Position numbers and translations under genes: made by a program
Part shown: piece by piece, positions 33,699 to 44,292 of the stretch
How the letters are laid out: every line of letters begins with the position of its first letter
Numbering within the stretch: the stretch's first letter is position 1
The notes under the pieces: model-generated
What the model was told of the DNA's origin: nothing
The model's input: the letters and a program-made list of their open reading frames with translations, nothing else
The model's database searches: none
Source: Artocarpus heterophyllus
Lineage: Eukaryota; Streptophyta; Magnoliopsida; Rosales; Moraceae
Direction: 5' to 3'
Length of the DNA: 64,000 bases
Assembly (NCBI GenBank): GCA_025403435.1
Contig: CM046348.1
Span: 32,440,703 to 32,504,702, forward strand

Positions 33699-34646
33699 TT
33701 GGAGCAGCTTAACGAAGTTCAAATCGATCTAAAAGATGAAAGATGTACTGTGAAGATCGGGTCACAACTTGACACTAGGGTAAAATCCCAAATAATTGAT
33801 TTTCTTAAAGCTAACAATGATTGTTTCGCATGGTCTCATGCAGATATGCCGGGAATCGATCCAAGCATTATTTTGCATCGACTCAACGTTGACCCTGACC
33901 ACAAACCTATGTGACAAAAAAGCAGAAAGCTTGGGGTTGAACGAAATAGCATTGTGAAAGACGAAGTTAGAAGATTTCCCAAGGCTAGGTTTATTTGTCC
34001 AGTATAGTACCCAGATTAGCTTGCGAATGTGGTGATTGTCAAGAAGAAGAATGGAAAGTAGCAGATGTGTGTGGATTTTATAGATCTAAACAAAGTGTGC
34101 CCGAAAGATAGTTACCCGTTGCCTCACATCAATCGGCTTGTTGATGCAACAGCTGGTCACAAAGTCTTGAGCGTTCTCGATGCATTTTTTGGATACAACT
34201 AGATTCTCCTGCACCTAGAGGACTAAGAGAAGACTGCATTTATCACTGAGCAAGGAATTTTTTGTTTCAAAGTTATGCCCTTTGGATTGAAGAACATAGG
34301 AGCTACTTATCAAAGTCTTGTCAATATGATGTTCGAACATCAGATCGGTAAGAACATCGAGGTTTACATTGATGACATGTTGGTCAAGTCTTTGCAAGCC
34401 CACCTCCATGTTCAACATCTGCAAGAATGCTTTGACGTTCTCCAAAAGTACATTATAAAGTTGAATCCAGAGAAGTGCACCTTTAGGGTGGCGAGCAGTA
34501 TGTTCTTAGGTTTCCTCGTGATGAAGCGTGGGATTGAAGCAAACCAAGACTAGATTAAAGCCTTCCAATTAATGCCATCTCCAAGAAGCAAGCATGAGAT
34601 ACAGAAGCTCACTGGACGAGTCCCAGCCTTAAGTCGATTCATTACA
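33699..34646 (+). pseudogene. Reverse transcriptase of element C, truncated
   Basis: The N-terminal linker DFLKANNDCFAWSHADMPGI is followed by VVIVKKKNGK and CVDFIDLNKVCPKDSYPLPH (about 34030-34120), FCFKVMPFGLKNIGATYQ, the active site EVYIDDMLVKS (about 34355-34390) with both aspartates, and LTGRVPALSRFI (34610-34646). At least six stops are present. Sequence then switches abruptly at about 34647 to an A-family LTR fragment, removing the C-terminal RT connection and most of RNase H. Confidence 0.87.
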
Positions 34647-35964
34647 CATCAACCATTTGGATACATAGGTGTTACCGAATGGTATACTATCTTTGGATGG
34701 TAAGTTTTCTAATGGTAAGACAATGGAACGTAAGATAAAAATAATCGGGAAGGTAAGACAGAACTTGTCCTTAAGCTGATTATGGATTATCATATGGGGA
34801 TACGATACACTTTGATATGTCATGGAGACTTAGCTACACGAGCTTCATAATTCTATAAAGTTCGAGAGTCCAGCTCCAAGCTTTTAGTGGAGTAGCGTTG
34901 GAGTTGATAATTGTGAAATGTATATCTGGGATATTGGGTTTCATAATTATCATGAGCTTGAACTTTATAGGTCCATTTTGGTCCCCTTTGCTAGCTCACA
35001 AAATCCTGTAACGACACGGCGTGCTTTTCCAATAACTGGTGACTTATGTCGGATTTATCAGATTGGTTTAAAATTTGTAAGAATCAAACAATTTATGTCT
35101 ATTTATCGGTTGAATTAATTTTGTAAGAAATTAGTTCAAGATAAACTTGTTGAATTATTGCGATCAGATAATTCTTGTCTGTTTATCGGTTGTTTTAATT
35201 TTGGACAAATTAGAACAAGATAAACTTGTGGAATTATTGTCAATTGATTTATTTTCTTAGAGATTATCTTGATAAAGTTTGTTTTGATCAGATAACTTCT
35301 CTATTGGGTTATTTGAATCAAAACTGAGACTTTATCCTTTAGAATCTCGGATGGAAAATAAAAGATTTGCGGAGATTTTTTCTCGAGAGTTCAGCCTGCC
35401 GGATGACGTGTTCGGCCTGCCGAACTGGCCTGTTCGGCCTGCCGATCAGCGAGAGATAAGATTACGCGTTTTCACGCGGATCTTATCAGATACTGATCCG
35501 AATTTGATTCTGTTTCGAGTTTTTGAGACCTAATCTGATATGGACTGACCCCAAGACCAATAGGTATAAAAAGGGAGTGAGTCTCATGATTTACTCAGAT
35601 TAATTTGAGAGATTAAGAGTGATACTCTTCTAGTGAGCATCTAAAAACTCCCTGAGAGCTTTTGTTCACAAATCACGAGCACTAGCTTTGGGTTCTCTCT
35701 GTTGGTTGGAAGGAGAGTCATCGGTGGAAGAGCTGTACGTGTGAGCCCACACTCACTCCGGTTGTGGATAGAGAATAGCAAAGAAGACCAGTTGGTTGAG
35801 GCTCTTCTGGAATGTTACTTCTCTACACAGGTTGCGGAGGTTCTTCGGCACACTGAGGTTAGTAAGATCTGTCTAATTTTTACATATGACATGTCAAACT
35901 TGTGTTTTGGAAATTACTTTGATGAAAAATTTTAAAAATTCCGCTGCGCACTTTGTTTCCAACA
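34647..35964 (+). repeat. A-family copia LTR fragment inside element C
   Basis: This is the sense-oriented 3' two-thirds of an A-type LTR. It starts in mid-LTR at CAACCATTTGGATACATAGG and ends at the true LTR end TTTCCAACA. It contains the CGGC-palindromes (35390-35447), the U3 hairpin (35455-35487) and a TATAAA box (35565-35570). The first roughly 700 bp of the LTR are missing and no TSD is visible. Element C resumes at once with an RNase H segment, so about 1 kb of C was lost: an insertion combined with a deletion. Confidence 0.85.
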
Positions 35965-35965
35965 A

Positions 35966-37497
35966 TGGTTACTAGCATAAGGCTTGCTGCTGTGCTTGGG
36001 ACTTCTGAACTTGTTGTGGAAAGCGACTCTGCTTTGATTGTTAACCATACAAATGGAGACCATGAAGCCTAAGAACAGTTCGATCATTTCGAAGTGAAGC
36101 ACATCCCGCGAGAACAGAACTCTAAAGCTGATGTACTTGCTAATTTGGGATCTTCAGTAGAAGTCAGTGAGAGAAGAATAATTCCGTTGGAACCAATTGA
36201 CAATTCAGGCATTGAGTTGGCCGAGGAGACAAATTATGTAGACCCAAGGGACAATTGGAGGATGCCTATTAAGATGTACATACATGATGGATGGTTACTT
36301 GAAAACAAGCAGGTAGCCAGGAAGATCAAAGTTCAAGCCACAAGATACTGCTTGATCAACGAGAAGCTCTACAGGCGCTCTTTTACAGGTCCTTATCTCT
36401 ATTACCGTGGGGAAGATGAAATAGAAAAAGTCATCCATGAAATACACGAAGGCTCATGTGGCAATCACTCAGGAGGAAGATCATTGTGTAACAAAGTTAA
36501 AAGGCAAGGATTCTATTGGCCAACAATGTAGAGCAATTGTAAAAACTTTGCTCGAAAATGTGATAGTTGCCAAAGACACGTGCCTACCATTCACCAACCT
36601 GCCGAGGAGCTCTCTTCAATTAGTTCACCATACCCATTCATGAAATATTCGATGGACGTGGTCGGACCGTTTCCTCCTGCTTATGTGCAAGTCAAGTAAC
36701 TCCTTGTCCTTATAGACTATTTCTCCAAATAGGTTGAAGCCGAAGCATCTACAAATGTTAAAGAGCAAGATGTCGAAAGATTCATTTATAGGAATATTAT
36801 CTGTCGGTTCGGAGTGCTAAGGGAGACTGTCACCGATAATGGCTCCCAATTTATTTCCTCGTCCTTCAAGAAGTTTTGTCACAACTAGGACAATGTTCTA
36901 AGTTTCTCCACACCAAGGTACTCGTAAGGAAATGGCCAAGTAGAAGCGAGGAACAAGACAATTGTAAAGAACTTAAAGAAGAAACTAGAAGCTAGGAAAG
37001 GGAATTGGGTCGAGGAGCTCCCCATGGTGCTTTGGGCCTATCGAATAACACCAAGAAGGACGACTGGTGAATCCCCTTTTTCTCTAGTCTATAGAATAAA
37101 AGTTGTCATTCTTGTGGAGGTAGTCGCTTGAGATCTTCAAGACGATTACTCATTTTTAAACCAAGCAAAGAATGATGAAATGATGCATGATGCATTGGAT
37201 TTGATAGACGAAAAGAGGGATAATGTCTTCTATCGCCTTGGACATTACCAGCAAGCAGCCGCTAGGTACTATAACCAGAAAGTGAAAGTTAGGAAGTTTC
37301 AAGAGGGTGAACTCGTACTCCAAAAATTTTTTCAGAATACGAAAGAAGCTTGTACTAGAATATTGGTGGCTAATTGAGAAGGTCCTTATTGAGTTCGGTT
37401 TGTCATTGGAGATGGGATATACAAGTTGGAGAAGCTAGATGAATCGGTCATTAGCAAAAGCTAGAATGCGAATCATCTAAGGAAGTATTATGTGTAA
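35966..37497 (+). pseudogene. RNase H remnant and integrase of element C
   Basis: The C-terminal RNase H piece reads AAVLGTSELVVESDSALIVN and [20 protein letters not shown]. Integrase follows: a zinc finger [16 protein letters not shown] to CDSCQRH (HHCC, 36440-36580), then the core with MDVVGPFPP (first Asp), VTDNGSQF (second Asp) and [20 protein letters not shown] (Glu). The C-terminal part has ARYYNQKVKVRKFQEGELVL (37260-37320) and ends HLRKYYV at about 37495. At least six stops interrupt it. All three catalytic acids remain readable. Confidence 0.87.
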
Positions 37498-38480
37498 CAC
37501 TTCCATATTTCATTTTCTTTATTTTGACCTATTTAATTGAACTACATTTAGCTTGTTCTCTACACATGGGTATGTAGGCAGCTCATGAACTATATAAACG
37601 AGTGCAGCCGCTTTATTAATTCAAATTTTATTTTCCCAGGATTACCAACAAGCTGTTCTCTAGTCAAGTCACTGATTTTTGCTTGCCATCTTCATGGCTC
37701 AACTTCAGACTCGACTAGCTTGATCCGAACACTATCTTGCATATTCATGGCTCAACTTTGGACCCAACCAGCTTGATACAAACACTATCTTGCATCGCTG
37801 TCTTCATGACTCTACTTTAGACTCAACCAGCTCAATTTAAACACAATCTTGCAATGCCATCTTTATGGCTCAACTTTAAACTCGATCAACTTGATCTGAA
37901 TTTACTCATGAAATGCCATCTTCATGGCTCAAGTTTGAGACTCGATCAAATCAGTCCAACTTATACATGACACCATAGTCAACTAGCTTTTGGACTCTAT
38001 CAATTTGCTCTAAACCTATCCTCTCGAACAAACTTATGTCGTCATCAGGGCTTAACACCAATGCAGATTTGATCAACTCTCTTAGAGTTCGATCTCACAT
38101 CGCTATCTCCATTGTCCATGCCAATACATGGCTTGATCGACTCTTTAAGAGTTTGATATATGCCATCATAATGGCTTAGTCAATTTACACTGATCCTTTT
38201 GAAAAAACTGTCGTAACGATTTTATTATTCCATGGCATCTTTGTAGCACACTAATCAATTTATCACTTATTAGCTTTATGGCTTTTAATTTCTTTATTGA
38301 GATTGAACAAGTTCTTGATCACCAATCACATACTCTAAAGCATGAAAAATCTGAGGCTGGATTAATGTGAAGTGAAATTTGATTCTAAATTTGGTTCGAA
38401 TATAAAGCTATTCGATACAAATTGAGCAAATAAAGGTACAGATTGTCCAAATATGAAGAAATGAAAAAAACAACGAAACC
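37498..38480 (+). other. Element C spacer with about 60-bp tandem repeats
   Basis: It follows integrase and holds four to five imperfect copies of a 53-63-bp unit (about 37675-37960) with the core ATCTTCATGGCTCAACTT, GACTCGA and CAGCTTGAT. No coding signal. Tandem repeats in this position are known from other plant Tat/Ogre-type elements. Confidence 0.6.
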
Positions 38481-39073
38481 AATTGCCCTACGTATCTCCC
38501 CCTTTCGCGGTTTGAACGATTTTTTCCTCAATGGATTCGATAGTAGGGAGCTCAGCGACTTCACTACCTGACATCGGTACATTGTTCCTGGTCTCAGGAA
38601 TAAAAGGTCCAATCAGGACGTCTTCGTGAATTGACTCACTTTCTTTGACAACCTGAATGTCGAAGTCATCTAGTGATAGCAGCTCCTTCATTTCCTTAAA
38701 CTCCTCATCGATAGTCTCGATGTTGAATTTGTCTGACTTGAACTCCATTAAAGCTTCGAGTTGTGCCTTAAAGGAGGAAGTGCCATGACTTCGAGCAGCT
38801 ACTCCTTGATATCCTCTATGTCTTTGTCCTTACTTTCTACTGTTTTCTTCAAGTTGGTGATCTTCTCCTCAGCTATACGAAGGTTGCTGCCTAAGTTCAG
38901 CGCCTCTCATTTGACCTGGTAAAAGCACCGACTGCTTCATCGAGTTCTCTTTTCTTGTCATCCCTTTCAGACTCGGCCTTCTTGAGTTTTCTTCCAAGCT
39001 CCCTGTTTTTCAGCAGCTCCTACTTATACTTGTGAACAATTTTGTTTGCAAAGATATTGTGGAGCAGAAGAGC

Positions 39074-39147
39074 CTATATGATAGGAAAAGTTTAGTATGA
39101 ATTGACTTAAACGAACTCAGACATATGAAAATGATTTTATGATTTAC
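39074..39147 (-). other. Probable intron 2 of the antisense gene
   Basis: The minus strand has donor ATAG|GTAAATC and acceptor CTATCATATAG|GCT. Removing 74 bp joins VAIR-stop to ALLLHNIFANK in the same frame. Confidence 0.6.
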
Positions 39148-39844
39148 CTATCGTATAGCCACAGCCGATTCATTATACAGCCAAGAAAATGGCTTCCCAC
39201 CTAGAAGCTCTTCACCCTTGTCGAAGTAAAAATTTACAGTTGCTTTAGTCACCGCCTTCTTGTCTTGGGTGATGCTGATGTCCTCTTGGACATCAAGGGT
39301 TTTGTTAGGAACCCTTGCTTCGACATCTTTTGTTGGAGCAGAAGGCTTTATCCATTTCCTTTTCTTCAAAGCTAGGGGCAGGGGCTGTATGTCGAAAGGA
39401 GTAAGTGGAGGAAGATCAGACGAATTGATTGGTGGGGCTGTTTCCTTTTGGATTGAAGGCTTGCGAGTGTCGATCCTCTTTTTCTTCACTGCTTTATCCG
39501 CAGCTTTCTTCCTCCTTATCTCACCAACTGAAGGTAGTGTTACCCCTCATGGTTAATACTGAGGCTTTTGCAAGAAGAACGTCTTCGTCAGATAGAGGAG
39601 CAATATATTTGGATGGACCGTACAGTCGTTGAAGTGTACCACGGCATACAAAAACCCAATTAACTTGTTTTAGAAATCAAATAAGAATACCTGTTGGGAT
39701 TTCTTTGAAGCTTCCAAATTGACGACTTCCCAAGTCAATCAGGTTGCAAGATTTCAGCCCAAGTCTGTCCCTTTAAAGTGAGCAGTGCATGTAACCTCAT
39801 TTGGAACCTCTCATCGATTGGAGCTGGATGATTCAGCTCGTAAT

Positions 39845-39915
39845 CTACAAAAAAAGACAACGTTTAAGATTAGTTGGAATTACTGCTTGAAATAAACATA
39901 AGTCTCGATGCTTAC
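39845..39915 (-). other. Probable intron 1 of the antisense gene
   Basis: The minus strand has donor TTG|GTAAGC and acceptor TTTTTTTGTAG|ATT. Removing 71 bp keeps the frame and creates the Asp codon of HIDYELN. Confidence 0.7.
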
Positions 39916-41391
39916 CAATGTGACCAAAAGCAAACAGAAAGGGGAATCGAGCAGTAAGTTCAAAAAAATCATGGTTTTTTGACATAAAGAAGTATCTTTC
40001 TTCCCAATGTCTGTCTACGTTAATGAATTTTGTGATGAGATACTTCGACTGTCGGTAGACAAAATAAAAGCGACCCATACTTTTGCTGTTTGGCTTCAAG
40101 TAATAGCATTGGAGAAAGTCGTATATGGCGAAGCCAATGTTGGCCTCCTCTATCAATACTATAAGGGCAATAAGTAATTGGACCCTATTCGGCATGAGTT
40201 GAGTCAAAGAGATGTCGAAGTGGCCGACGATCTCGATCATAAATTCTAGAATTGGCAGTCGAAGGCCAAGCTCAAACCACTTGGTGTATACATAAAACTA
40301 GTTGTCATTTTGTGTATCTGCTTATTTCCCCGAATAAGGCAAATGCATTTTGACTGAGGATGGGATTCCATACTTCAATCTAATCATCAGTAAATCCCCC
40401 TCAGTCAAGATAGACTTCGGATTCTTCGTGGAAAAGGATACCCCTTTAGTGGAAGAAATATACTTCCTTTTTTCAAGCGATTCAATTTGATCGACTCTTT
40501 TTAAAGGACCCACTGGTAGGTTTCGCTCTTCCACTGGGTTTGCTGCCTCTTAGCTAGTCCCAACACCACCAACTCTAGAACTTGATTTGATTATAAACTG
40601 TCGATGAATCATTTCGTCAACTTTTCTTTCGTCGCTGCTCGACCAAGGGTCCTCGCCACTACTTGTTCTCGAGTCAATGGAGATTGCTCTTGACATTTTT
40701 ACAAAAACAAGTTTTTCAAAAAGAAGTTTTACAAAGGAGATCTAGGGCTTTGAAGATCTAAGGTCTAGAGGATCCAATGAATCTAAAGAATCTCGGTAGT
40801 TTGTAAAGTTGTAAACTCGCTATAGCCAAACAGACCAGGGAATCGCGGTTTTCTCATAAAATGGTATGAAAATGGTATCAAAGAGCTCAAAATTGAAAGA
40901 GAAATAAGGTTATGGAAAGAAAATTGCAAGAAAATTAGAAGAAAAGAGAGAAATCTTGCTTGGAAATCGTTGAAAAATTCTGACAAAATGCAAGAAAATC
41001 ACCGTGAGTTCGAAGAGGAAGAAGCAAAATGAAGAGGAGAGATAAAAAAGTATGTTATATACTACCCGAAGGTGTCTGATTGATGGCCAAGATCAATTCA
41101 AAACCATCTGATCTAAGGGCTAGGGTTCTGCATCTTTTCAAATTCCTGCTCAAACTGAGGCGGTGTTCTTTCGAATCAAATGCATACGTCAACGCTGCAG
41201 AGATATTTTGAAGCCTTCCAATCGCGTTGTGACATATGTTATAGGTAGTTGAGTATCACGATTTCCCAAGGAAGAGTAATGATTCGAGTACGGATACGAA
41301 ATTTCAATCAAGGCGACGTGTCGTCAAACTAGAGCCTGACCTCTGATCACTCCTATAGTCGATTACATCGACTAAAGAGTAGGAGGCTAAT

Positions 41392-42145
41392 TGTTAGGGT
41401 ACAATTTTATTAGGCCCAAATTGTCCATAGGCCTAGGCGGCCCATTGTGGTAATATGGATCGAATAGAGCGAATTGAGTTAATCGACGTGAGACATGTGA
41501 ATCGAATTTGTTTCATTCGATCAACTCGATCTTGCTTGTATTCATATTACGTTGATTGTTGAAGGTAAATCAGACTCCTCTCTAAGTGTCCGACTGGATT
41601 GATTGTCACGAGTTGACAGTTATCAACACGAACTAGCAGGTGGTTACACTTTTGATCATGAACCGGAATGTGGCAAAAGCACGATTCTTGCAGCATATTA
41701 CAGGTTACCACGTGTCTTACTATTGCGGTAACCCACAGCGCATCACTCCACTCCATTAGACGATTGGAGGTAGGGCTCATCCCTACTCTATATAAAGGGA
41801 TAGCTTCTTTATTGTGAAGGGGAGATATAGAGAAAAGCATACAAAAACTCTGCCAAATTGAATTCTCATCTTTTCTTTTTGCTCTCTTGTAATTTGTACT
41901 TAGAAATCATATTCTAGTGAAATACAATGGACGTAGCTCTTTTAACAGAGTGAACCACTATAAATTCTACGTGTGGTACTTTTATTTGTATAGCATTATT
42001 TTATTATGTCCATTACAATTTGATCGTATACATTTACTTAAGCTAGTAGGTTCAATTAACGGTGATTTGAGGGCCTAAGTTCCTTGGACAAAATACAAAC
42101 AATCCAAATTAATATTTTCATATTTGATTGTAGATCCACCGTCTA
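41392..42145 (+). repeat. 3' LTR of element C
   Basis: A 754-bp LTR, TGTTAGGGTACAATTTTATT...GTCTA, preceded by the purine-rich AAAGAGTAGGAGGC (about 41374-41387), a polypurine tract. The TATATAAA box lies at 41789-41796. The two LTRs look roughly 90% alike by eye. Confidence 0.9.
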
Positions 42146-42150
42146 GTAGG

Positions 42151-42953
42151 AGCAGCAATAGTACTAATAATAATAATAATAATAATGTAAAGGTTCATAA
42201 TGTAAATCTACAAAGGTATTTTTTGAATTTGAAGAACTTGTTTTAAGTTTATCCTTTCAGACTTTTTGGACAAAAAAAATATAAAGATGAGATGAAAATA
42301 CTCTTAATTAGACCAAATTTGTTTCTAAAATATATTTTTCTTCTCAAAAAATTTTAAAAAATATATTAACATTCAAAAAGCCGTAAAACTTAAGACTCAT
42401 TTTTGAAATTTGATGCTTTATATTTAAATCTATAAAATATTTTTCATAACTATTTAAAGGTAATTGTGTTATTTTGCTTTATTTTTTTTATTTATATGGA
42501 TGAAACTAAAACAAGTTTTTTTTCTTTAATTGAAATGATTCTTTTGTAATTTTTAAAATCAAATAGACAAATTCAGATATAGTTAAAACTAGGAGATTAA
42601 TTATGTAATTAATTCTAATAAAAAACATTTATTAGTCATGTAGTGAATTTGAGATTCATTTCGTAAATACTAAATTTACTTAACGATTAAATTTAATATC
42701 ATGAGATTCACTATATCTACATTTCTAAAATCTTAAATTATATGCACCTTTTATCAGTGCATTAATATTTTTTTTATTTATATACTATGTACTAGTTGTT
42801 TAGTTAATAAACTCATTTTTACCCTTGTAAATCTTTTTAGAATTAAAAATATTATTCATTATCAATAGTAGTAAAAATCTGTATAAAGATTCAAAACTGA
42901 ACTATTAGCCATAGTTTTTGAGAAAAAATGAATAATTACGCAAAACGGCTGCT
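42151..42953. other. AT-rich interval, no gene
   Basis: It begins with an AAT microsatellite (about 42163-42187). Otherwise very AT-rich; no motif recognised. Confidence 0.6.
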
Positions 42954-43097
42954 TTCAAATTCAAGAAAATTACACTTTATGCCACTTTTTTTTTGTCTCT
43001 GATATTTTTTATGCTACAAAAAATAATAACAAAAACTTTTTGCCATAAAAGTTTATGCCCTTTTTTTTCTTTTCTTTTTTCCCAATCTTAGATTTTC

Positions 43098-43583
43098 TTG
43101 AATTTTCATCTCTCTCCTCTTACTCTCTCTCGCCCTTCTTCTTCTTTGTTTGTCTCTCTCTCCTCTCTCTCTGTTGTAGAAGAACTCCCAATCTATGATG
43201 AAGGTCTAGCCCAGCAAAGCTCGATGTTGAATTCGTGTTGTGATCTCCCAGGAAGCGTGACGGCGAAGGCAATTTTGGGGCAAAACGATGGTAAGATTCA
43301 CGTAGTCACATCTTTTTCTCTATCCTTCGTCTTTGTTCTCGATCAACTCCTCTGGCATAAATCTACTCCTCTACCTCCTCATGATCCGCTCCTCCATTTT
43401 CGTCACCAGAGTCCTCGATCGATTGAGCTTGAACATCGCTATTCCCTCGTCGCGATTTCGATTCTAGTGAAGTCAGATTGGGCGCTATCGGTGTCGCGAT
43501 TGCGTTGCTTAACCGGAGCTGCACCGTTCTTAGGAGAAATGAGGAGGTTAGATCATTGTTGCTCTGGCGATTGCTTCGAATAA
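43098..43583 (+). pseudogene. Open frame in the Mutator-like element, unrecognised
   Basis: A 161-residue open frame opens with Ser/Leu-rich low-complexity sequence over the CT tract, then SCCDLPGSVTAKAILGQNDG, HDPLLHFRHQSPRSIELEHR and LRCLTGAAPFLGEMRRLDHC. I do not recognise a family. Base composition is clearly less AT-rich than the flanks, which is what makes it look captured. There is no downstream exon or poly-A evidence, so a functional gene is not supported. Confidence 0.25.
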
Positions 43584-43799
43584 TTATATAGGAATTTGGC
43601 TTCTGGTGAACTCTCCAAGGATTTCAAGCAAGAATCTAGTTTTCTATTGTTTAACTATAAGTGAAGTTCAATTGGTTTGATATATATATATATACATATA
43701 TATATATATTTATATTTCAAGTTGGATTTTGAGAGTTTGTTGATATTGAAGTATTTGAATGAAAGAGAAAGGAGAGAGAAAAAGAAAGGAAAAGAAATT

Positions 43800-44170
43800 C
43801 TCATGTTGGGACGTAGAAATGTCCTGTCGGGACATGTGAGATGTTTTTAAAATGTTTTAATGGGACATATGAGAGATGGAAATGAATATCTTGTCAAGAT
43901 ATGTGGGAGGTTTTTGGAATGTCAGGACATGACATGTGAAAATATTCAGACGAGACATGTGAAAATATCTCAGTGAGACATATGAGAGGTTCTTAGAATG
44001 TCTCACTGGTCATGTTGAAATGTCATAGCAGGACATGTTGGAGACTTTTAGAATGTCCCATTGAGATATGTGGAAATATCCTAACCGGACATATGAGAGG
44101 TTTTCCTTTATCGAAGAGAGGAATGTCCTACTGGAATATGTTAAAATGTCCTAATGAAACATGTGAAACT
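43800..44170. repeat. Degenerate minisatellite of TGTCC...GGACA palindromes
   Basis: About eight to ten imperfect units of roughly 35-45 bp are built on AATGTCCYRWYGGGACATGT followed by GAGAGGTTTTTAGAATG. Most units carry a short dyad (TGTCC/GGACA), so each could form a small hairpin. Confidence 0.7.
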
Positions 44171-44292
44171 TATAATCTCATAATTTATTTTACGGCATTT
44201 TAAGTTTATGGCATAAAAATTTTTCACATTTTATAAGATAAATGAAAATTGAGTCTAAAAAGTGACATTTACGTAAATCCCTTTTTAAATTC

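Larger units (their letters stand above)
38490..40696 (-). pseudogene. Antisense multi-exon gene in element C (Transposase_28-like)
   Basis: A minus-strand reading starts at the ATG at 40696 (MSRAISIDSRTSSGEDPWSS). After some stops it gives SVKMHLPYSGK, WFELGLRLPILEFMIEIVG, LMPNRVQLLIALIVLIEE and MGRFYFVYRQ, a pattern I associate with the plant 'putative gypsy type transposon' (Transposase_28) domain. A GT-AG intron of 71 bp (39845-39915) joins AFGHI to DYELNHPAPIDERFQ in frame. Then comes a Lys/Pro-rich linker (39489-39148). A second intron (39074-39147) has a good donor and joins to ALLLHNIFANKIVHKYK and a Lys/Glu-rich coiled-coil-like tail; the codon before its donor is a stop, probably CAG to TAG. 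The last segment (38748-38490) is acidic. A third intron near 39690 is possible. Function unknown. Confidence 0.65.
28109..42145 (+). mobile_element. Ty3/gypsy element C (Tat-type), decayed, with nested insertions
   Basis: Plus-strand gypsy element: 5' LTR 28109-28864, gag, protease, RT, RNase H remnant, integrase, an antisense gene and 3' LTR 41392-42145. RT precedes integrase, as in Ty3/gypsy. Pol motifs (YIDDMLVKS; gag YCEFHRDTGH) and a long 3' region with an antisense gene fit the plant Tat group. Flanks CTAGG (28104-28108) and GTAGG (42146-42150) are a TSD with one mismatch. Insertions are a solo LTR (29853-32224) and an A-family LTR fragment (34647-35964). Many stops occur throughout. 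Confidence 0.9.
42963..44283. mobile_element. Mutator-like element with gene-like cargo
   Basis: The ends AAGAAAATTACACTTTATGC and, reverse-complemented, AAGGGATTTACGTAAATGTC share CACTTTTT and CTC further in. Flanks TTCAAATTC (42954-42962) and TTTAAATTC (44284-44292) agree at 8 of 9 positions, the 9-bp TSD of Mutator elements. No transposase is present. The interior holds a CT-rich tract, a GC-richer stretch (43180-43590) resembling a captured exon or leader, a TA microsatellite (about 43679-43710) and a degenerate minisatellite (43800-44170). A Pack-MULE-type capture is possible but the source gene is not recognised. Confidence 0.72.
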
